The notes beneath the pieces were generated by a model. It was not told where the DNA came from. It saw only the letters and a program-made list of their open reading frames with translations, and made no database searches. From Hydnum rufescens UP504 (Eukaryota; Basidiomycota; Agaricomycetes; Cantharellales; Hydnaceae), in NCBI GenBank assembly GCA_014904985.1, contig MU128920.1, forward strand, positions 1-64,000: a stretch of 64,000 bases of DNA, read 5' to 3'. This document shows positions 23,401 through 35,680 of the stretch, piece after piece (positions within the stretch are counted from its first letter, which is position 1; the number at the start of each line of letters is the position of its first letter). The position numbers and the translations under genes were made by a program.

Positions 23401-26400
23401 AGGATCCCTTAGCAAACAGCTCTTCTGTCGAACTTCTACGAACGTACCGTTCAGACCGAACAGTTTCTCCCGCCATGATCTCTTGGTAAAGTCTCGCGGA
23501 GCCCTCATACGAATCTGAACACTAAGGAACAGCCGGGCACATGCCACCGCACTTCGAAAGCGGACACGAACGTCGTCATCATTCGCCAGGAATTGGATGC
23601 AGTATCGAGCGTCGAATTCAGGGACATCGCGCTCGTCTTCGTGATCTTCCGCAGCAGTCCAAAAGGATTGGGTAGTGTCGGCCTGAAGATACGCATCAAG
23701 GAAGATTACGAGCTGATCGCGTACTCGCCAGGACCGACATTTCCGAGCGACCAGCATATCTACAAGCCAAAATAGGAGGGCGCGGACTTTACGACCCATC
23801 GATCCTGGCACAACGGTGGGTACGAGCCAGAGATGCATGGTCGACCGCAGGAAATGGATTACAAGAAGTTGCATAGCTTCGCTTCGGGAGTAGGTATGAT
23901 CCAGGAGGCGAGATTCCAAGTCTTCCATGAGACGATCCATATCTCCGACTCCAAAGGCGAATTGCCTGCGTGCCACGCTCTCGAACAACTCCGGCGCGAG
24001 GAGAAGCATTGTATCAGTTTCGGAATCGAGAATCATGTCTACGAGCATTTTATCCCGGGTGGGCTCTTGTGTTCCCATTTGATGCATGGGTCCGACGGTC
24101 AAGAATGATACACATATCTGTACGCAGATCCTAGCGGAAAGGCTCATGGTGGATATCGACTGGACTAGGCCGGGGACACTGGGTTTCCGGACAGGGACAC
24201 TAAAGTCGTCACCGTCCTCGACTTCAGCGCCAATATCTTCGCTCCCAATGACGGCGTAAAGAGACGATCGAACGGCTTTGAAAAGGGAATCAAAAGCCTC
24301 TTGAACCTTTGATGTCAGAGTTGGACGTTAGCCAAACGCATAACATTCCATGATCAGGTGCACTTACAACAGACCGTTCCCAAAGCAGTGACTGACCCTC
24401 CCGAACTTCAGCACCTATGGAGGGCTTCTTAATATCTTGACGTAGTTTGCTTCTCATCGAAATCAAAATCTTCCGGTGTATTCCAGAACTATGATCGGGT
24501 TCTGCCAACGGTTCCCATTGAAGAGGATCTGGAAACAGATCATGTCCCCGAGTGATTGGGACCAATGCAGTGAGAATGAGGGCGCGTTGTTCTGGAGTCC
24601 ATCGCTTCCAAGCCAGCGTTGGACGGATGACCTCGATCAGTTTACACGCGGACTCGAGGACGCGACGCGTATCCCGGAACCCATTCAGCAACAGTGTCAT
24701 CTGGAATGAGAGGGCCAAAACGACGGCATCGATCGTACGGCGAATTTTTTCAGGGGTGGCGCTGCTGCGAAGATCCTTCATAGCCTCCCATTCCTGCTGA
24801 AGATTCTTCAGCGACTTCTCCAAGAACGTTGAAAACTTCACAGCCCGGCTTGTTGGCTTCTCCAGGTTGTTTGCCAGACTGTCCTCGGGGACCTTCGAGG
24901 GAGTTACGGCGGATGCGGGGTCGGGGGTAGAGATACGAGCGTCCAGCATATAGCGATGTACTACGGCAGTTCGTTGTTCTTCTACTAATGCGTTTACTAT
25001 GGCACACTCTGGGAGGATAGTTCCATACAAAAGCTCATTTGGCCTCGGTAGCCCGCAGAGAGTTCGCACAAGCACCAGAACGTCATTCATAGAATGAGCT
25101 TCGACCCTGGACCGTGAGTTGAAGCCCACTGTCGTGCCATTTACAACGTTCCAGCTCTCAACCAACCAGCCAAGGATCTTCTCATCGAGCTGGAGCTTGT
25201 ACAGGCGCACATCACCGCTAGCAAGACGGGCACAATGACCAAAAAAGGTGCAAACCGAGTCATAAGGGAATGATGGGCCTTGGACGGAAAGATCGTTGGC
25301 CAATACCTCAATGTCTTTCAAGACGCGATTGGGGTTGATTGCATGGCAGACGAGGAGAACTTGGGCAGAATGGCACGCAGCTCGACAGGCGCCCGGAGTG
25401 TTTGTTCGACGGAAGGTGTAAGTCCACACTCCGTCCCAATCCCAAAGTCTCATGATAGGAGTGGATTGCGCCGCATACGCCAAGGCGGCCTGACAGACAA
25501 AGGCCCAAGATTGTATAGTCAGATCGTCATTTGAGGTCTGTTCCCTGACCACATCGAAAATTTTGGTCTGAAGGATATCATGAAACTCTGACCAGTGCCG
25601 ATCGATAAGGAAGAGCAATATTTGGCAGCGATATACGCGTGACCAGGAAGAGGTATGAGGATTTTGGATGGCGTTTAGAAGGGACGTAACGGAATCCTCA
25701 AGTCTTTGCTTTTTGCCAGCTCGTCCCTCCACGGTACCAATCACGGCCTCTTCAGATGAGAGGAATAGCTACACAAGCAGGCTCTTTATGAGACAAAATT
25801 GTAGAAACCCACACATACACACAGACCTTGGCCAGACAGTCAGCATGCAACTCCATGGCGGCCCAAGTAAGTGCTTGCCCTTCATTAAAGGCGTGGCCAG
25901 AGCAGAAGGTGTCAGCTTGAAAAGCGCGACGATTCTGATGCGCATGCCTGGTGTCCAACCGGATGTAATCAAGGGAAAGGGCTTCAAGCCCCCCTTTCCC
26001 ATGCTTGTCCGCTTCCTCGTCGAGCCTGCGGATAAGCTCCCGCAGTTCGTACAATCGCCATCTGTCATCTCGCGAATTCATGGTCCCGTTTTGACTGGTG
26101 ATAAAGGGAAATAACATGCGTAGCGCGATCAGGATGTCCTCCTTCATCGTACGCTGCTTCGGAGTCCACAACGCGAGAAGGGCATCCCAGATACTGTGGC
26201 CAAATGTCGTCACCTCACGAACGGCATTGAGTGCGAGGTTCGATAACAGAAGATTGAGACCTGAAATAATGTTGTGATGGGCAGATGTGTCGGGAGAGTA
26301 CATTGCGTAGTACCGTCGAAATCGACCGAGTATCGCGTGGGGTAGATGTGAATAGTCCGATGAGAGATATGGTGGGGCTGTGCTGGAAAAAAGGACCTGC

Positions 26401-27131
26401 ACCAAGGCTGCAAACTCAACTTGTTCTGGAGAAATCTTAACTAAGGTGGACGATCGCGTCGGACCCGTGGGTGCTTGGGTTGATGTCTCTCGGGCACGAG
26501 AACGTTTCTTGGAGGGCGATGCAGATATCTCACGATCGGATATGTCTTCTAAGGCAGCATCTAGCGCAATATCGACCTTTTCCTGGTCATCATCATCTTC
26601 TCGGAAATCTCCATCGGTCAAAAGACGATCATTTAGGATGGCCGAAAAAGACACATGAAGGAGGTTAACCCATCTACCAGCCTCGAGGTGGTCGAGATGA
26701 GGCTGATACGAAAGCAAGACGCGGAGTGTTTTGGCGTAATCGAGTGCAACCGGTTCGAGGAGCGCGCCATGGTATACCATAGTCTGAAGGAGATGCGTTA
26801 CGAGTGGCTTAAGTACTGATCGGCGAAGTTCCGCAACACTTTTCTCCACGAGCCACCGCAAGAGTGATGCCGAATCAGAAAGGCGTCGTCTTGCGACTGG
26901 AGTGGCAGCATCAAAGCCCTTCTTGAGACAGGATGACCTTTCGGTGAGAATGGCAGCAAATATGGCCTGGTAGACGAGCAGCCACGACTTGCCATCGCCG
27001 GTGCTATCGAGGTCGCGAACCAGGGTGGCATGCTTGAACGTCTCACGAATAATCTGAAAGCCTTCCTGTCTATCCTTGACCTTGTCCGAGCGAAGAAGAG
27101 AGTCGATGCTTCTCAACGTGGACGCTGACAT
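17473..27131 (-). CDS. TEL1: Tel1/ATM phosphatidylinositol-3-kinase-related kinase
   Basis: This is a very large (about 2900 aa) nuclear PIKK that senses double-strand breaks with MRN and controls telomere length. The N-terminus has the Tel1/ATM TAN-type motif [15 protein letters not shown], followed by a long helical solenoid. The FAT region contains [13 protein letters not shown] and WLDVDL-like segments (here [18 protein letters not shown] and [10 protein letters not shown]). The kinase domain shows [13 protein letters not shown], the catalytic loop [13 protein letters not shown] and [11 protein letters not shown], then [13 protein letters not shown]. The FATC end reads SMIYGGWNPHA after a last intron (about 17490-17552). 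About ten short introns are visible. Frame breaks near 20870-20880, 21236-21241 and 21623-21628 each look like single-base deletions (the last in a run of six G on the + strand). They interrupt otherwise perfect conservation and are probably errors. It shares a 366-bp upstream region with RBX1. Confidence 0.93.
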
Positions 27132-27497
27132 GGCCAGAGTCTAGAACAAATGCCATGCAACCATATGGAGAGTTGGTAAATAAAGTTGAACAAGTTGGCT
27201 CATAGGCACGTCCCGGACTTTACCGGCCCCGCGAAGCGCGATGATTCGTATCCCGGTATCCGATTCCGCTCAGCGGTTTTTGCCGCCTGCATTTTCGTAA
27301 GAGCAAATGGGAACTTTCCTCTGGTATCGCATCTGGTTGACGTCCACTGTACTATATTTCCACTGCCGAGCTTCCCAGAAATTTTTACGATTCCGGGTAG
27401 TTCGAAAATCGTTCCAGGCTCAGCTGCCTCCTTAAGTTTGTGTCCGGCGTTTGCCATTCAGTGACGCTTCAGTCATCCTATACTCAACCAATCAGAC
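27132..27497. promoter_or_regulatory. Divergent TEL1/RBX1 intergenic region
   Basis: 366 bp lie between the start codons of TEL1 (-) and RBX1 (+). Both must be driven from here. I see no TATA box or recognised operator. Short ORFs on both strands are not supported. Confidence 0.5.
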
Positions 27498-28171
<674 letters not shown>

Positions 28172-28624
28172 AGAAGCTCTTATATTTCCGTACTCAAATC
28201 CATTTTTTGCGATTACTTCGGTCAGGTCCAAGTCCGCGAGATCATTTGGTTTCACCTCTTGCTGAGAACCGGAGTCCGAAACCTATCTAGGGCCTCCCTT
28301 GCCATTTGGTTATGCATTCCAGAAAGCATCTACAGTATATCTCATACAGCACAGCCAGCACTAAAGGCAGTGACACACGTCCACAGAGATAGCCTGGATA
28401 GCGTAATGCGAGATAGGCTTGAATTGTGATGTCTGCTTTGTGGACTATAACACCGTCGCAATGCCGAATGAGATAGCCAAAGTCACGTCTGTACGCGAAC
28501 ACACATGGGCAGACGACAAGACGAAGGGCATATGCGGGATTGCTACACAAGATTACCTGTTAGGATAGTCAGTATTATATATGTGCATGAGGAAGGGATC
28601 ACAAACGGTAGACCTGCGGCTGTA
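28172..28624. other. Convergent intergenic gap, nothing seen
   Basis: It lies between the 3' ends of RBX1 (+) and the kinase-like gene (-). Only short unsupported ORFs are present. Confidence 0.5.
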
Positions 28625-29763
28625 TCAGATCTTCTCCACCATGGTTCGAAGTTCCGCCAATGAAGGTCGCTTATGAATCTCCTCTTGGACACACACCTTG
28701 TATATGACATCAAAGGGTGCAGGAATGGGATATTCGACAAATGGATGCCGAGGGTTGACAGGAACTATAAATTGCATCAAGCATGTTGAGAGGGCATACA
28801 CATCGCTAGCAGTGCTGAAGTTCTTCTGATCGCGAACTTCGGGTGCAGCACAAACGCCAGATCCCCAGCGACTTTGGAGATCAGCAATGACGACCGGCTT
28901 TGATATATCTCCGGAGTAGAGGAGGTTGCGGAGAACAAGGTCTCGATGGATGATTCCACGAGAGTGAATATCGGCGACAGCATCTATCAGGTGAAGCATG
29001 AATTGCTTGATAGTAGCGACGGTCACCATTTGAGGGTTGCGCAAGCTGAAAATGAAGAGGTCTGAAGGAAATTTTTCAAAAACAAGGTCTCCGGTCTCCG
29101 TCTTCCCGAGAAGTTGAACCACATGAGGAGATCCTTTGCAGCGACGAAGATTAAGCAGCTCGGATCTGTATGATGGCTTCTTGACAAAGTGGAGTGCCGC
29201 ATCAGGGGAGATGAGGGGAAGATCTTCAAGTTCCTCAGAGCAATCCTCCCTGTCATCTTCCTCGCCCTCCTCCTCGACGAATTCCTTATGGTCTATGATG
29301 CTGTAGCTGTCGCCAATAATCTCCAAATCCACAGCGTACATAGGAAGATCAACCCGGAATCCCAAAATGGCCGCAGCTAACGTCCCTTTACTGGGGACCA
29401 GGCGCACAAAGTTTAGAGCATCCCCATACCATAGCTCCAAGTAGGTACGGTGCGTATCCCACTTCGTGCCCCGTGTTTGGCTCCAGAATGGAAATCGACA
29501 AGGGTACGCAAAGTATTCGGCCCGAAGGGACATGATCTTGTCGGAGAAAGGGTGTCTACCAGAGGTGTGAGCACTAATAAAGGCAAAAACACAAATACTG
29601 TACGCACCATCTTTCTGGGGAGAACGGGATTTGTCCTTCTGAACTTCACCCCTGTGTGCATACGACCATCAGGCTGTGAAGATCGGACAATTGAGGCGTT
29701 TGGCATACTGTGAAATCAGCTTAGCGCCAACCGACGATGGTACCGTTTCTCCAGTCGCCATTA
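28625..29763 (-). CDS. Protein kinase-like protein with altered DFG
   Basis: A protein kinase fold is recognisable in the C-terminal two thirds: IHSRGIIHRDLVLRNLLY (catalytic loop with Asp and Asn kept), then VVIADLQSRWGSGVCAAPEV (APE-type motif, but DLQ where DFG is expected), then ASDVYALSTCLMQFI. The glycine-rich loop is not evident and an acidic run (EEEGEEDD) precedes the domain. An upstream exon (29706 down to about 29608) joins in phase to IMSLRAEYF. A further ATG at 29763 starts MATGETVPSSVG, but that frame reaches a stop near 29670, so either the start is at 29706 or one base is missing. Probable fungal-specific kinase or pseudokinase of unknown function. Confidence 0.65.
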
Positions 29764-30471
29764 GTGCACAAGGGACAGACTGAACAGGTTTGGATCGTGA
29801 GCTCGTGACCGCCGAAACTTTGCTTCCGCTTCGTTTCATCGCATCTCGACGGCCTCACTGTCCCTGCCAACAGAGCTCTTGGGGGAAATCTTCTTCTCTT
29901 CTCTCTCTCTCACCCTGTTAGCGACGGCGGGTTTGTTTTGGTTCCTAGTCCCGAGTCCCACCCATTCCCGTGCGCATAGTCGGGCCGGGTGCCGGGTTCT
30001 CACGCGCCAAATTGCCTCTCGCAATTTTCACAGACCATGGACAGCAGGTTTCAGACAGTGTTGCACTCGGCTCTTACCCGGATCTGACTGAGTCAGACCA
30101 CGGGTCTTTCCCAATTTTGGCACATGGGGGGTCATTCAGCAGCCAATTGATTTGATCCTACGCAGTGACATTGATTTTATGCCATCTACGGAAGCAAGTC
30201 CAGTCAAATCCAGTGATTCAGGTCGTGGCGACACCAATTGACCCTCCGATGGACCGATTGACTGTGAGAAGTGACTGGATCCCAAAGTCAGACCGTTGGA
30301 CTTTTTGACCCAGGTCAGTGCAACACTGGTTTCAGAGGTTATGCACAAACTTCACTAGTTAGCTCCCTCACGTGATCTGGGAAGCGCAATTTTCGCATAT
30401 TTCCGGCCTAGTGTTTGGTAATCACTACGTAAGCGCCCAATCGGGGACAGGTGTTAGCCGGAGGTGATCTC
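29764..30471. other. Divergent intergenic region, about 700 bp
   Basis: It lies between the kinase-like gene (-) and CAT2 (+). A strong pyrimidine-rich stretch (TTCTCTTCTCTCTCTCTC) lies near 29892-29911. No other gene is supported. Confidence 0.4.
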
Positions 30472-33036
30472 ATGCTTTCTTGGTCTCGCCGCCGTGTAGC
30501 AGCCTCTGCATGCGCATTTGGGTCCGGGAGGAAAGTATTGGCCGCTTCATATCATATGGCGAAGGTCCCTTTGGATTGGAAGTCTCGCGCGCCGCGTCCT
30601 CCAGCCGGGACTAGCACCTTTGCTGCACAGGATGTCTTGCCGCGTCTCCCTGTTCCGGATCTCGATACTACCCTCGCAAAGCTAGAGCACTCGCTTTTGC
30701 CCCTGGCGCATTCTGCCGATGAGCTGGATGCTGCTCGCAGGAAGATTCAATCCTTTGGGGCTCAAGGAGGTATCGGTAAGACACTCCATGAGCGTCTTCT
30801 TGCCCGCGCAAACGATCCTGGCCGTGTCAATTGGTTGGAGGAGTTTTGGGATGATGTAAAAACCGATGTTCGACTCATCTTCTTGACAACCGCCTGATGT
30901 CTACGAATCCCCTAGGCTGCATACCTCACGTACCGTGATACAGGTGAGTCATGCACCGTTCCCTGAATGGTAGCCATGCTGAGGTTAACGGCCTCTCGTT
31001 TTAGTGGTGGTCAACGTCTCGTATTATTGTGGGTGTCAGATTCGTTCATACTTAGTTCCGCTTATAGACATGCCTTCTTCTAGATGGTTTTGAAGATCAC
31101 CCGTCACACCTCCCCCAGACGCCCGCAAATCGTGCTGCTTCCCTAACCCGTTCAGCTCTTCTTTTCCGTCGTGCTCTGAAACAAGGCCATGTGGAGCCTG
31201 ATCGCGTCAAAGAAGGTCCATTGTGTATGGATTCCTGGAGGTGTGAATATACGTTTATTTGGCCACCACAAGCACGGTGACCAATTCATCCCAATAGATG
31301 GATGTTTGACTGCTGCCGCGTACCTGGTCTCGATGGCAAAGACTTTAGCGTGACTGCAGCCAAGGAAGGTGAAACTGGCGATTCCGGTTTCATTGTGGTC
31401 ATTAGAAAGGGAAGATTCTGGAAGGTAGATGTATCGGTTCAAAATCGCCTGCTCAGTACCACCGAGCTAGAAAGGTGTGGATTTTCTGGTATACGGATGT
31501 GCTGTTGTTGATTATTTGTCACTCAAGGCAAATTCAACACATATACGACAATACTACTCACGAATTCCCCCCAGTTGGTGTTCTCCCGACCAATAATAGG
31601 GATATTTGGGCTTCGGTATACAATGTGCTATTCATTCGTCGGTGCATCTGACAGTCTTTCTACAGGATTACGCTCTACTGTCTCAATCTAAGCATAATCA
31701 AACTATCCTTGACACTATCGAATCTTGCGCATTCGTGGTTTGTCTTGATAGTGAAAACCCGGAAACGCATGTTGAATTCTCTAAAGCAAATTGGTACGGC
31801 GGCGTTGAAGGGGCTGAAGTTGGTAATCGCTGGTACGTATATATTCGCCCAGGATGTGTTGCTTTATTCACGGTTTTTTTAGGTTTGACAAGCCCGTTCA
31901 GTTCGTTATATGGGATAATGGGAAGGCAGGGATGGTGGGGGAGCACTCTGGTACGTTTATATTCAGGGAAACTTCTCAAGGGCAAACTTCGATGGAATAT
32001 TCTGATTATTTCAGTGATGGATGGAACTCCAACGGCACGAATGTCGGGCGAAGTCGTCGCAGCCGTGAAGTCACCCGGGTTCGATCACGGCACAGACTCC
32101 GTATCCCTAGCTATCTTTCCTCCGCAACCTCTAGATTGGGAGCTCAGCCCGGCATTGCAGACTTCTATTGATCGTGCCAAGGCTGCTGCGCATGTTCTTA
32201 TCAGTTCGCAGTCTCTCACGTTCCTCCGGACGAGCTATGGGAAGGCCCAGATTAAGGCTTTTGGATTCTCTCCGGACTCCTGGACCCAGATGGTGATTCA
32301 GTTGGCTTACCACAGACTCGTAGGTGGGCGTCAGAATCGATATGGAGGGACCTACGAGGCAGCCACCACGCGCAGATTTCAACATGGACGGACAGAGGCC
32401 ATCCGTGTGGTGACGGAGGAATCTACGCGGTGGTGTGAGAGCATGGATCCCGACGTGTCTATCTCGAAGGAAGAGAGGAGGAACCTCTTTGCCGCTGCGT
32501 GCAAGGTTCATGGGAGGGATGCCCGCGACGCCGGATCTGGTTTAGGCATTGATCGTCATCTATTTGGTGAGGTTTCGTGATTTGAAGTTGTCTTGTGACG
32601 ACTGGTGAGGGTTGTTACTGATACTTTCTGGTATGATACGTCCAGGCCTGCGGAAGATGATCAAGGAGGGTGAGACTACCCCGGAGATATTCGCTGACCC
32701 GTTGTTCGTGCGCAGTAGTACTTGGGTGCTGAGTACTTCTGCGATCCACGATCCTCACTTTCAAGTCTATGGCTGGGGCGAAGTAGTACCTCACGGGTTC
32801 GGTGTACCATATGTGACCGGTTTTGATGGTACGTTGGGGTGTTTCTTTGTCTTCTCTTCTCTCGCTTACAACCGCCATCGCGTATTCGATGACATGAATG
32901 ACACATAGATTATCTCCAGTTCACACTCACGTCGCGGAAGGAGATGCCAAATGAGCAGTTCAGTGCCGAGCTGGATCGTGCTGCGGAAGATGTGCGGGCG
33001 CTGTTCAATGATGATTCTATACATAGCAAACTGTGA
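30472..33036 (+). CDS. CAT2: Carnitine O-acetyltransferase, dual-targeted
   Basis: This is a choline/carnitine acyltransferase that moves acetyl units between CoA and carnitine for export from peroxisomes and mitochondria. The first ATG (30472) gives an Arg/Ser/Ala-rich N-terminus, MLSWSRRRVAASACAF, typical of a mitochondrial presequence. A second Met precedes AKVPLDWKSRAPRPP. The active-site His lies in MVGEHSVMDGTPTA (exon junction inside). Other landmarks are the substrate-binding YLTYRDTVVVNVSYYY, RWMFDCCRVPG and VYGWGEVVPHGFGVPY. The C-terminus is IHSKL, a canonical PTS1 peroxisomal signal. Many short introns are in phase. The N- and C-terminal signals together match the dual targeting known for yeast Cat2. 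Confidence 0.92.
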
Positions 33037-34172
33037 GAGATAGCATTATTCACACAGCATTCACGGTGTGTTATGTATTCAGGGATGTTCCACATAGAGC
33101 GCGCAGTAAACCGTGCACAAATTGTTGAATAATAGCTAGCAGGCTTTGGGGTCATTTTTCAGGCCAATCCGTATTAATCTTGAGTTCCAAAGCGCCACTG
33201 ACTGACAGTCTGACACGTGTGTGTCCGGGAAGCCCGGGGAAGCTCCGTTTCCCCTCGATTATACGATGTGGAAGATTTTTTCTCAGAGTTACCGAAATGA
33301 GAGAGTGCCCGATGATGACGAATTCATAGGCCCCATGCCTATGGATGCGTTTGCTCAACACTTGTCCAAGGACGGAGGGTGAAATATCGAGAGTTCAATG
33401 GGCTCATATCTGCTTGCTTCGAAAACAGTGACTGAGTGATCAACCCGGACAACAACATTTGTACCCGCGTTTCTTCTCTAGTTTCCCGTGGTGTGCGAGC
33501 GGTAATTACATACGGGGTCGTCAGTACCATGACCGTTAATTCGCATGGTAAGCGCCAAGAAGCAGTTGTTCACATACCTATGTGAGCGATGCCGATTGAA
33601 TGGTCATGATGCGGACTACTTGCAGATTCGGTCCTTGCGCTCTACTGAATGCGATCGGGCGTGACATGCGACCGTCACGTCTTGACCAACTTCGACCAGA
33701 TCAATTTCTATGTCCGACAAATATTGTGTTGGAATTGGGGATGGGCGAGCTCTAACGCTCATCGCTTCGTCAGCGCATCCTTCTAGATACTAGTTTCTCG
33801 GGATGTACCGAAGTTCCCTTAAGCATTTGCTTGAGCTCTGATCAAACGCTCTATCTTTTCTCTTGTTGTGCGAATCTAAGTGCCTCCGCACCGATTCTTC
33901 AACATATGGTCTTTCGCCCCGCACGTGTTGGCATCATAGTCCTCTAGAAATATGGGCAAAGTTCACCATCAGTTTTATAACATCTATCTAGGACAATTTC
34001 GATGTAAGTTTTTTCTCCGATGATGAATGTCAATAGTCAAGTATCCTCAGCCACTACTGTACTGTTTCGTAGGCTCTCCTTCTTCCTTTGTATTTCTCTT
34101 CCGTTCCAAGATGTAGTTTGCACGTTCTTTGTTAATCGACACCGTTAGTTTCGACGGCGGCTGCTCACAACC
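33037..34172. other. Intergenic, no gene supported
   Basis: About 1.1 kb downstream of CAT2 with short ORFs on both strands and no recognisable protein, RNA or repeat. Confidence 0.4.
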
Positions 34173-35521
34173 ATGGTCACTCGCTATATGATCACAAATG
34201 CCACGTTGCTAGCGTTGCTGGTCGCCAAAACCCATCCCCAACGATTTCTCTGTCTCCCATCGTATCTGGTATGCCAGTACAGCCCGTCCCAGTGTTCGCG
34301 TCTTTAATCCCATTGCCCTCCTGATCCTGACAAGTATTGTTGGTGGATGTGTGGGGGTTGCCCCCGTCCTCCCGATATCTCTGTCTTCCCACGTGGGGAG
34401 TCGGTTACAATGAAGGCCCCAGTGATTGTACACTGAACATCATTAATCATCGTTAAGGGCGTCTAAATTAATTTTTTTGGTACTTCTGTTCATGCACTCA
34501 TTATTGTAGTCAACCAGAGAAAGCTTTATGCTGCTTTCTTCGTCGTAAGTAGATTCCACCTGGAGTCTTCAACTCAAGTTCGTTTTATCATTAGAATTTA
34601 TTTGATCAGGGTCTAATGACCTTCCCATCCGTAGTTTCTTTGACGAACGCGCAAATCGTCGTCACTGATCTCGGGCGGTCAAAGAAAATCACTCTTGACA
34701 TTCTCGGCGTCACGCCGAGCCCCCGAGGGAGACTTTGATGACCACGTCCGGGCCATTGCGAAGGCCATAGGTCTCACTCCAATCCAGTTGTATGCCAATT
34801 CGGTCTATCCTCGGTGCTTTGCTTTATGTCTTCTATTCGCACTTAGGACTAGGCTCCGGTGGGAACAATGAAGGTCAGTGTCAATGGGATTTCCAATAAT
34901 TCGACCTTGCCAGGGCTGCCGATACACCTCACAATGGATTGGAAAATGTAATCTCGCGAAAGGCCCGCAATCACTCGTTGCATTCACGCAAATTATGGGC
35001 CTTGCCAGCAATCTTTCGACGGGATTTATTGCCTCGAACACCCCTTTCAGGGAAGAAGTGGACATGTCCATTGGCTCCTTTAGGCATTCGAGGTCCAGAT
35101 GCATCTCATGTGAAAACTACTCATGTGCCATTAGGTTGAACCGATGGATCAGTGACGGCGTTCCATTAAACAATCTTTACATCGAAACCTCTTCGAACAG
35201 TACGACTGCTACACCTACCATCTCTGGTGCAATCATGGTCACCACCACAAATACTGGGATGAGTTCCAGTCAAGTTCCCCAAGAGGGACTTTAAAATTGC
35301 CCTTAACGACCAAGTCGAGGCTGTCCATCGCTTCAAGTCCGAGTAGTAACTCTGCCAGAGCCTCCAATTCTGGTTCGATATCATTAGCTCTATCCGATGG
35401 GGCCACCTTGGGAGTTCTCACCCCCATGTCCATTGGGGTGTTGCTGTTAGGGGTGGGGTGGTGCGTTATTTGTCTTGATCGATGTATAGATATGTTAGGA
35501 TGGCATGTGCTGCTACTTTAG
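34173..35521 (+). other. Possible broken secreted or GPI-type protein gene
   Basis: Weak evidence only. An ATG at 34173 starts a short hydrophobic segment (ITNATLLALLVA) resembling a signal peptide. Near 35150-35520 two frames carry a Ser/Thr-rich stretch (NSTTATPTISG, MVTTTNTGMSSS, then SIASSPSSNSARASNSGS) followed by a hydrophobic C-terminus (SIGVLLLGVGW), the usual layout of fungal GPI-anchored wall proteins. No continuous exon chain connects these parts, and a frame break sits near 35292. It may be a real multi-exon gene with an indel, a decayed gene, or chance. Confidence 0.25.
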
Positions 35522-35680
35522 TCACTTTGGACTGTCGCTTCACTTACGCCCCAGCTATCCTCGGATTGGGCCCAGATTCTTGTAATTGAATGGTTGGGCG
35601 TCGGATGCAGATTTACTATTGCATCTGGACGCAGTAAAGCTATCTGACAGCGATATTCGTCATTTACTGACAGGATCCCC

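Noticed and set aside
34805..35104. Minus-strand 99-codon ORF
   Set aside because: No recognisable domain; it overlaps the + strand candidate and looks like a shadow frame.
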